This document shows, piece after piece, positions 58,112-64,000 of a stretch of DNA of 64,000 bases. Source of the stretch: UBA8529 sp964390565 (GTDB lineage: Bacteria > Bacteroidota > Bacteroidia > Bacteroidales > Tenuifilaceae); assembly GCA_964390565.1 (NCBI GenBank), contig CAYMII010000014.1, positions 1 through 64,000 of the forward strand, given 5' to 3'. A program made the translations under genes and the position numbers. The notes beneath the pieces are model-generated. The model had not been told where the DNA came from, made no database searches, and saw only the letters and a program-made list of their open reading frames with translations. The first letter of the stretch is position 1. Every line of letters starts with the position of its first letter.

Positions 58112-59692
58112 ATGAGCTTAGAAAAAGAGGTAAAAAGGCGCAGAACCTTTGCCATTATTAGTCACCCCGATGCGGGTAAAACAACCCTTACCGAGAAGTT
58201 ATTGCTTTTTGGAGGGGCTATTCATGTTGCTGGTGCAGTAAAAAGTAATAAGATAAAGAAAACGGCAACCTCCGACTTTATGGAGATTGAGCGTCAGCGT
58301 GGTATTTCGGTATCGACTGCCGTTATGGGATTTGAGTATAAAGATGTTAAAATCAATATTCTTGATACACCCGGTCACGAGGATTTTGCCGAAGATACAT
58401 ACCGCACGCTAACAGCGGTTGATAGCGTTATTATAGTTATCGACCAGGCTAAAGGGGTTGAGACACAAACCCGTAAGCTGATGAACGTTTGCCGTATGCG
58501 CAATACGCCTGTTATTGTGTTTATCAACAAGATGGATCGTAACGGGAAAGATCCTTTTGAATTGCTCGATGATATTGAGAGCGAGTTAAAGATTAAGGTT
58601 CGTCCGCTTAGCTGGCCTATCAGCTCAGGCCCAACATTTAAAGGAGTTTACAATCTGTTTGAGCAAAAACTTTGCCTTTTCTTTTCGGAAGATAAGCAAT
58701 CGCGAACCGACGATATTATTCAGATTGATGATGTCAATAGCCCAGAACTCGACCAGTATATCAAACCATACACTGAGAAGTTTAGAGAGGAATTGGAACT
58801 TGTAAAGGGCGTTTATCACGATTTTGAGATTGAGAAGTATTTAAGTGGCGAGCTTGCACCCGTATTCTTTGGTAGCGCGTTGAATAACTTTGGTGTTCAG
58901 GAACTGCTCGACTGCTTTATCCAAATAGCACCACATCCAAGACCAACAGTTACCGATGTTCGCGAGATTTCACCATTTGAGGAGAAGTTGACAGGCTTTG
59001 TATTCAAGATTTTTGCCAATATGGATCCCAATCATCGCGACAGGTTGGCATTTCTAAAGATATGCTCAGGCACATTCGAGCGCAATAAGTTTTATCATCA
59101 TGTTAGGCTCGATAAAGATTTTAGATTTTCGAGTCCCAACGCCTTTATGGCCGATAAAAAATCGATAGTCGAATTTGCTTATCCGGGTGATATCATTGGT
59201 TTGCATGATACCGGGAGTTTTAGAATTGGCGATACGCTAACCGAAGGCGAAATAATAAAGTTCAAGGGGATTCCTAACTTTTCTCCTGAGTTGTTCCGCT
59301 ATATTGAGAATGCTGATCCAATGAAGTCTAAACAGCTAGCAAAAGGTATCGACCAATTGATGGACGAAGGAGTTGCTCAGCTGTTTACCCAAAAATCTAA
59401 CGGTCGTAAAATTATTGGAACGGTTGGAGCCCTTCAGTTCGAGGTAATTCAGCATCGCTTGGAGCATGAGTATAGCGCAACTTGTAGGTACGAATCAATC
59501 AGTCTGCATAAGGCATGCTGGATTGAGAGCGATAATAAGGCTCAAATCGACGACTTTAGAAAGCGTAAGTTCAACAACCTTGCGGTTGATAAACATGGAC
59601 GCGAAGTTTTTCTAGCCGATTCGCCTTACTCACTACAAATGGCGCAGGAAAAGTTCCCTGATATCAAATTCTATTTTACATCAGAATTTTAA
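58112..59692 (+). CDS. prfC: Peptide chain release factor 3
   Basis: 526 residues, full length. Translational GTPase with G1 SHPDAGKTTLTEK, switch GISVSTAVM, G3 DTPGHEDFAEDTYR, G4 INKMDRNG, then the domain 2 beta barrel (GFVFKIFANMDPNHRDRLAFL) and the domain 3 region (VGALQFEVIQHRLEHEY). RF3 removes RF1/RF2 from the ribosome after termination. The region before it is repeat-rich. Nothing unusual in the protein. Confidence 0.97.
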   Translation: MSLEKEVKRRRTFAIISHPDAGKTTLTEKLLLFGGAIHVAGAVKSNKIKKTATSDFMEIERQRGISVSTAVMGFEYKDVKINILDTPGHEDFAEDTYRTLTAVDSVIIVIDQAKGVETQTRKLMNVCRMRNTPVIVFINKMDRNGKDPFELLDDIESELKIKVRPLSWPISSGPTFKGVYNLFEQKLCLFFSEDKQSRTDDIIQIDDVNSPELDQYIKPYTEKFREELELVKGVYHDFEIEKYLSGELAPVFFGSALNNFGVQELLDCFIQIAPHPRPTVTDVREISPFEEKLTGFVFKIFANMDPNHRDRLAFLKICSGTFERNKFYHHVRLDKDFRFSSPNAFMADKKSIVEFAYPGDIIGLHDTGSFRIGDTLTEGEIIKFKGIPNFSPELFRYIENADPMKSKQLAKGIDQLMDEGVAQLFTQKSNGRKIIGTVGALQFEVIQHRLEHEYSATCRYESISLHKACWIESDNKAQIDDFRKRKFNNLAVDKHGREVFLADSPYSLQMAQEKFPDIKFYFTSEF

Positions 59693-59712
59693 TTAATTTG
59701 CATATAATGTTT

Positions 59713-59742
59713 AAAGCCTTGAATTTTTCAAGGCTTTTTTAT
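59713..59742 (+). terminator. Terminator of prfC
   Basis: AAAGCCTTGAA-TTT-TTCAAGGCTTT then TTTAT, 20 bases after the stop. Confidence 0.9.
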
Positions 59743-59805
59743 TTATACCAATTAAACCCTTGTAACGAAACTTACTCTTATATTGTATTAATACACTAAG
59801 TAGAG

Positions 59806-62226
59806 ATGATCAGAAGGTTGTTTGTTTTTGCCTTATTAATTGGGGCTTTAGGAGAAGTACATGTTTTGGCTCAAACTGAAAAGAGGAAAGTAGAAACTGT
59901 TAGAGTATCCAATTCAATTGTCGTAGATGGAAAATTAGATGAGATTGAATGGCAGAATGTTCGTGAAGCATCTGATTTTATTCAGCATGAACCTTATAAT
60001 GGTGCGGCACCATCTGAAAAAACATCAGTTAGGATACTTTACGATGATAATGCTATATACATTGGCGCTCGCCTTTACGATTCAAACCCAAGCATGATTT
60101 ATCGCGAATTGGGGCAAAGGGATAATGACAATCTAAAATCTGATTATTTTGGGGTTTTTATTAGTCCTTATAACGATGGGATAAACTTTTCAAACTTTAT
60201 TGTTTCGGCATCTGGAGTTCAAACTGATATTAAAGCAACGGGTGAAAATGAGACAAAAAGTTGGGATGCAGTTTGGCTAAGCGAGATTAGCTTTGATGAC
60301 AAGGGCTGGGTTGTTGAAATGAAAATTCCATTTTCAGCATTGCGTTTCTCTCAAAATAGCCCACAGAATTGGGGTATTAATTTTGTTAGGCTAATAAAGC
60401 GTTATAACGAATGGAGCTCGTGGAACTTTATCGATAAAAAGATTTCGGGTGTTGTTAGCCAATCTGGAGAGCTTACAGGGATAGCAAACGTAAAACCCCC
60501 TATTAGATTGTCGTTAAGTCCCTATGTTTCGGCCTATGCCGAAAAATTTCCATTCTCAAAATCAATGGAGTATCGTTTTAGTGGTGGATTAGATTTAAAG
60601 TATGGGTTGAGCGAAAGTTTTACCTTAGATATGACGCTTATCCCTGATTTTGGACAGGTAAAATCCGATGATAGAATATTAAACCTTACACCATTTGAGG
60701 TACAATATTCTGAGCAAAGACCATTTTTTACTGAAGGCACTGAATTATTTGGCAGAGGTGATATTTTCTATTCACGAAGGGTAGGATCTAAACCAATCAA
60801 TTATGCTGATACCTCAATGATAGATAAAACAAAAGAATGGATAGACGATAATCCCAATGAGAATAAGATGATTAACGCTACGAAAATATCCGGTAGAACA
60901 TCTAGCGGGCTCGGAATAGGATTTTTTAATGCAATGACATCCAATACTTTTGCTACGATTAAGGATACTTTGGGTAACTCTAGAAAAATTCTTACTCAAG
61001 GTTTTACCAATTATAATATGGTTGTGCTAGACCAAACATTGAAGAATAACTCATATGTAAGTCTTGCAAATACGAATCTATATCGACCTGATGATAAATA
61101 TTCAGCTAATGTAACAGCTACTGAATTTATTATTCGCGATAAACGCAATATGTATTCAGTATCTGGCATAGGAGGTTTAAGCCAAATCTTTAACGACTCA
61201 ACTACTCGTGGATATAAGTCGTTTCTGGAAATTGCAAAAGATGCGGGCAATTTTCAGTTTGAACTTTGGAATAATATTGAGAGTGAAAACTATAATATCA
61301 ATGATATGGGCTATTTGCAAAGCCCAAATGAACTCTCTTTTGGAGCCGAAGTGGGATATGAGGTATATAAACCTTTTTGGAAGTTGTTAAACTTTGAATC
61401 AAGCCTCGAATATGTTAATGAGAACCTTTATAATCCAAGAAAATTTGTTTCATCAAGTATTGGTTTAAATGCCCGAACGACTACTATAAAAAAATCATAT
61501 ACCATGGGGCTTAACATGTCTTTTGATACCCATGATCAAAACGATTATTATGAACCACGTAGAGAGGGTCGGATGCTGGTTGTCCCACGAAGAACTTTTG
61601 TAAGATGGTTCGGCTCACCTGATTACCGTAGGCCTCTTGCTATCGATCATGGTTTTAACTTCTGGGTTTCCGATGCTTATAATCAGCATGGATATGGAAT
61701 TAATATATCACCTCGAATGCGGTTTAATGATAAATTATTTGTGGTATATAACTATAATCAATCATTTGATTATAATCTAATAGGTGCTGTGAGAAATGTA
61801 AATGACCCAAGTAACGTTTATATGGGTAAAAGGGATGCTGTAACAGTTACAAACACTATCGATGCACAGTATACACTAAATTCAAAAGCATTCTTTAATT
61901 TGCGGTTAAGGCACTATTGGAGTTTTTACAAATACAATGAATTTTACATCTTAAATCAAGACGGCTCTTTAACTGCTGATGGCTCTGTTTCGGCAAAAAA
62001 CAACAACATAAACTATTTTAATGTTGATTTAGTTTATCAGTGGAACTTGGCTCCAGGTAGCGTGCTTTCCGTGGTATGGAAAAATTCTATTGAATTGGAT
62101 GGCGGTAAGATTGAACATAACTACATTCAAAATCTAAAGAACGTTTGGGATACCCCTCAAACCAATAGCATATCCTTTAAATTATTATACTACTTGGATT
62201 ATCAGATGCTTAGAAAGCATAAATAG
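59806..62226 (+). CDS. DUF5916 protein with N-terminal carbohydrate-binding-like domain
   Basis: 806 residues. Signal peptide MIRRLFVFALLIGALGEVHVLAQ. An N-terminal CBM9-like domain (about 28-215: IVVDGKLDEIEWQNV, VRILYDDNAIYIGARLYD, WDAVWLSEISFDDKGWVVEMKIPFSALRF) is followed by a long C-terminal beta-barrel-like DUF5916 part (about 235-806) with SLSPYVSAYAEKF, LTPFEVQYSEQRPFFTEGTELF and alternating aromatic strands ending YYLDYQMLRKHK. Probably an outer-membrane barrel with a periplasmic or surface glycan-binding plug; function not established. Convergent with the Gre-like gene, three bases apart. Confidence 0.9.
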   Translation: MIRRLFVFALLIGALGEVHVLAQTEKRKVETVRVSNSIVVDGKLDEIEWQNVREASDFIQHEPYNGAAPSEKTSVRILYDDNAIYIGARLYDSNPSMIYRELGQRDNDNLKSDYFGVFISPYNDGINFSNFIVSASGVQTDIKATGENETKSWDAVWLSEISFDDKGWVVEMKIPFSALRFSQNSPQNWGINFVRLIKRYNEWSSWNFIDKKISGVVSQSGELTGIANVKPPIRLSLSPYVSAYAEKFPFSKSMEYRFSGGLDLKYGLSESFTLDMTLIPDFGQVKSDDRILNLTPFEVQYSEQRPFFTEGTELFGRGDIFYSRRVGSKPINYADTSMIDKTKEWIDDNPNENKMINATKISGRTSSGLGIGFFNAMTSNTFATIKDTLGNSRKILTQGFTNYNMVVLDQTLKNNSYVSLANTNLYRPDDKYSANVTATEFIIRDKRNMYSVSGIGGLSQIFNDSTTRGYKSFLEIAKDAGNFQFELWNNIESENYNINDMGYLQSPNELSFGAEVGYEVYKPFWKLLNFESSLEYVNENLYNPRKFVSSSIGLNARTTTIKKSYTMGLNMSFDTHDQNDYYEPRREGRMLVVPRRTFVRWFGSPDYRRPLAIDHGFNFWVSDAYNQHGYGINISPRMRFNDKLFVVYNYNQSFDYNLIGAVRNVNDPSNVYMGKRDAVTVTNTIDAQYTLNSKAFFNLRLRHYWSFYKYNEFYILNQDGSLTADGSVSAKNNNINYFNVDLVYQWNLAPGSVLSVVWKNSIELDGGKIEHNYIQNLKNVWDTPQTNSISFKLLYYLDYQMLRKHK

Positions 62227-62229
62227 AAC

Positions 62230-62682
62230 TTAGGCTATATCTACAATAGTTATTTTTTGACCATTAAAAGCTACGGTATCGCCCGTGGCTTTTTCTTTTA
62301 GGGCTTGATATATGGGGGCTAGTGGAGAAATTGCATAGAATTCGGCCTCTGCCAATATGATTTTTCCTAATCCGACAGATACGTAGAACTTTTGTTTATT
62401 GGTTATTACTAAAGTGTTAATGGTGAGTTCTTTATTCAAGTTTGATGGGTCAAGTTTTTCTAAGAAATCTAATTCATTTAATGCTTTTTCGTATTGAGCG
62501 GCATGAAGGTCTCTCTTTCTGAGTAGTTGCGCTCTAAATGAATCATATCTATCTCTTGGAGCACCATACTCATTAGCGGCTGTTTGCGCTTCATCCATTG
62601 CTGCTTTAGCGTTTTCAAGAATCTCCTTTTGCTTCTCAACGCACTTTTGATGAAGTTTTATTTTAAGTTCAATTAAATCCAT
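62230..62682 (-). CDS. GreA/GreB-like transcription factor
   Basis: 150 residues. N-terminal coiled coil (about 1-75) and C-terminal FKBP-like Gre domain (about 85-150, with YAISPLAPIYQALKEKATGDTV and VAFNGQKITIVDI). This short form is common in Bacteroidota and often mislabelled as a fatty acid synthase. At the coiled-coil tip, where GreA has D41 and E44 in GDLKENAEY, this protein reads GAPRDRYD: Ala at 41, Asp at 44. The catalytic acid for backtracked-RNA cleavage is thus partly lost, suggesting a non-cleaving regulator similar to Gfh factors; this is an alignment by eye. Divergent from ltaE. Confidence 0.85.
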   Translation of the reverse strand: MDLIELKIKLHQKCVEKQKEILENAKAAMDEAQTAANEYGAPRDRYDSFRAQLLRKRDLHAAQYEKALNELDFLEKLDPSNLNKELTINTLVITNKQKFYVSVGLGKIILAEAEFYAISPLAPIYQALKEKATGDTVAFNGQKITIVDIA

Positions 62683-62742
62683 AGAAATAGGTAATTTTTT
62701 TCAAGTAAATTTACAGCATTAATTCAATTTAACAGCAATCAT

Positions 62743-63783
62743 ATGGATTTTACTAATAAACGAGGTTTCGCAAGCGATAATAATTCAGGGGTTCATCCGG
62801 CTATGGTTAAAGCTATTGTGGACGCAAATCATGGTCATACCATTGCCTATGGCGATGATCCTTACACCGAACAAGCTAAATCAAAGTTTAGTGAAATATT
62901 TGGTAATGACATTGAGGTGTTCTTCGTATTCATTGGCTCTGCAGCAAATGTACTTGGTTTAAAAGCTGTTACCGAATCGCACAACGCAATAATCTGCTCC
63001 GAAACAGCTCATATTCAGGTTGATGAGTGTGGTGCGCCTGAACGTTTTACTGGGTGTAAATTGCTGACTGTTGCAACGCCAGATGGCAAATTGACTGTTG
63101 ATTTAGTGAAAAAGCATATGCATGGTTTTGGTTTTCAGCATCATGCTCAGCCTAAGGTTATTTCCATATCACAAACAACCGAATTGGGGACTCTTTATCA
63201 ACCAAAGGAGATAAAAGCCCTTGCTGATTATGCACATGCAAATGGTTTGCTTCTCCATATGGATGGGGCAAGATTAGCAAATGCTGCCGTTTCTTTAGGG
63301 TTGGGATTTAAGGAGTTTACAAAAGACCAAGGTGTTGATATTCTATCGTTTGGCGGGACTAAAAACGGTATGATGTATGGCGAAGCCATTGTTTTTTTCA
63401 ATACGAAATATGCTGAAAATTTCATGTACACTCGTAAGCAAGGGTTGCAGCTTGCATCAAAAATGAGATACATATCTGCTCAGTTTAATGCATATCTGTC
63501 AAATAATCAGTGGCATAATACAGCTGATCATTCAAATAAGATGGCACAAATTTTAGCCCAAAAGGTTAAGGATATTCCTAAGGTTCAAATTACTCAAAAG
63601 GTAGAGGCCAACGGCGTTTTTGCAATTATTCCTAAAGAAGCCATTGCGGCTCTTCAAAACGATTATTTCTTCTACGTTTGGGACGAGGATAAGTCGGAGG
63701 TACGCTGGATGACCTCATGGGATACAACTGAAGAGGATATCATAAAGTTCAGCCAACGGCTACATGAACTAGTTGTAAGTTAA
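62743..63783 (+). CDS. ltaE: Low-specificity L-threonine aldolase (PLP-dependent)
   Basis: 346 residues, fold-type I beta-eliminating lyase family. SDNNSGVHPAM at the N-terminus, H90 in ETAHIQ stacking on PLP, D174 and R177 in MDGARLANA, and the Schiff-base K207 in SFGGTKNGM. It cleaves L-threonine or L-allo-threonine to glycine and acetaldehyde. Full length, ATG start. Divergent from the Gre-like gene over 60 bases, followed by a bidirectional terminator. With the D-TA-like enzyme at 3600 it is the second threonine-aldolase-type gene, of unrelated fold. Confidence 0.95.
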   Translation: MDFTNKRGFASDNNSGVHPAMVKAIVDANHGHTIAYGDDPYTEQAKSKFSEIFGNDIEVFFVFIGSAANVLGLKAVTESHNAIICSETAHIQVDECGAPERFTGCKLLTVATPDGKLTVDLVKKHMHGFGFQHHAQPKVISISQTTELGTLYQPKEIKALADYAHANGLLLHMDGARLANAAVSLGLGFKEFTKDQGVDILSFGGTKNGMMYGEAIVFFNTKYAENFMYTRKQGLQLASKMRYISAQFNAYLSNNQWHNTADHSNKMAQILAQKVKDIPKVQITQKVEANGVFAIIPKEAIAALQNDYFFYVWDEDKSEVRWMTSWDTTEEDIIKFSQRLHELVVS

Positions 63784-63863
63784 TAATTAGGTAATACATA
63801 TTATGTATTTGAATATCATTATTATATAATTATTAATTATCTCTTTATAATATTTTATTAATC

Positions 63864-63896
63864 AAAAAAGTATCCCTTTAGTGGGATATTTTTTTT
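63864..63896. terminator. Bidirectional terminator
   Basis: AAAAAAG-TATCCC-TTTAGT-GGGATA-TTTTTTTT, with A and T runs on both sides, between ltaE and the partial gene at the right edge. Confidence 0.85.
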
Positions 63897-63900
63897 GAAG

Positions 63901-63999
63901 TTAATAGTTTTGCCGTCGTTTGATAAAGTTGATATGCATCGAATCATTATAAAGTACAAGCATTTTAAGGCATTTGCCGTAATCTCTTTTTTCTGCCTT
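63901..63999 (-). CDS. C-terminal end of a gene cut by the right edge
   Basis: The minus-strand frame is open from the edge and ends KAEKRDYGKCLKMLVL...FIKRRQNY at a TAA (63903-63901), just before the bidirectional terminator. Only about 32 residues are visible, basic and without recognisable motif. Placement against the terminator supports a real gene end; identity unknown. Confidence 0.4.
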   Translation of the reverse strand, partial: KAEKRDYGKCLKMLVLYNDSMHINFIKRRQNY

Positions 64000-64000
64000 T

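Noticed and set aside
62230..62682. 3-oxoacyl-ACP synthase (a label often given to such proteins)
   Set aside because: The sequence is a coiled coil plus Gre-type FKBP-like domain and lacks any ketosynthase motif.
1..64000. CRISPR array, tRNA, rRNA, phage or transposase gene
   Set aside because: No regularly spaced direct repeats, cloverleaf, rRNA or transposase/integrase frame could be recognised; the repeats present are palindromic or word-like and not spaced as arrays.

Overview
The window reads as chromosomal DNA of a Bacteroidota bacterium, most likely an anaerobic or facultative member of the Bacteroidales/Marinilabiliales side of the phylum. The grounds are: AT-rich intergenic DNA; recurrent TAnnTTTG promoter boxes with no strong Shine-Dalgarno sequences; two-component regulator propeller proteins, Bacteroidota-type SpoIIE phosphatases, DUF5916 and PD40 proteins; and fermentation genes (acetate kinase, phosphate butyryltransferase, butyrate kinase, malic enzyme, succinyl-CoA synthetase alpha). 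The genus cannot be read from the sequence. No rRNA, tRNA, CRISPR array, transposase or phage gene was seen. There is one 100-N scaffold gap.

Layout. 1-5300: end of a membrane protein, a SpoIIE phosphatase next to a cytosolic hybrid histidine kinase, a D-threonine-aldolase-like PLP enzyme and a small membrane protein. 5400-9900: lipoprotein isoaspartyl peptidase/asparaginase, LTA-synthase-like sulfatase-fold membrane enzyme, a Cys-rich mini-protein, a porin-like barrel and a cold-shock protein. 9960-19970: secreted proteins, an OmpR/HAMP-kinase pair, an Old Yellow Enzyme, another hybrid kinase, a PD40 lipoprotein, a GH89 alpha-N-acetylglucosaminidase and a SnoaL-like lipoprotein. 20170-23530: a nitrosative-stress/Fe-S-repair locus with a DUF438-hemerythrin-PAS protein broken by an in-frame TGA and by the scaffold gap, a hemerythrin protein, RIC/ScdA and a divergent Rrf2 regulator. 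23780-30660: chromate transporter, MnmE, malic enzyme, SucD and a PQQ-type propeller protein.

30800-36550 carries a 14-repeat sensor propeller fused to a SpoIIE phosphatase, followed by a CHASE hybrid kinase. 36610-43170 is a fermentation block: a FAD/Fe-S D-lactate-dehydrogenase-like enzyme divergent from an ackA-ptb-buk operon. 43200-46460 holds an SDR, a barrel protein, a second cold-shock protein, a SlyD-like isomerase with a Cys-rich tail and a lipoprotein. 56400-64000 holds a hypothetical protein, NudC, PrfC, DUF5916, a Gre-like factor, a threonine aldolase and the edge of another gene.

The most unusual locus is the seven-gene minus-strand operon at 46462-55914. By architecture it is a group-4 hydrogenase/complex-I relative: two HyfB-like antiporter subunits, HyfC, HyfE, HyfF, a fused NuoC-NuoD large subunit and a ferredoxin-NuoB-like subunit. 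All four NiFe-ligand cysteines of the large subunit are replaced, and the small subunit lacks the cysteines for the proximal/N2 cluster. It should therefore be an Ehr-type (energy-converting-hydrogenase-related) ion-pumping complex that cannot be a hydrogenase and whose electron partner is not evident. A perfect-frame palindromic element of about 110 bp lies directly upstream and may be part of its leader.

Intergenic DNA is rich in dispersed repeats: a GC-rich palindrome with the core CTGGAGACGCG, a text-like low-complexity family (CACTTGTCACT/ACAACTCACAACT types) abutting stop codons, and the CTTAACCGCAGAG palindrome.
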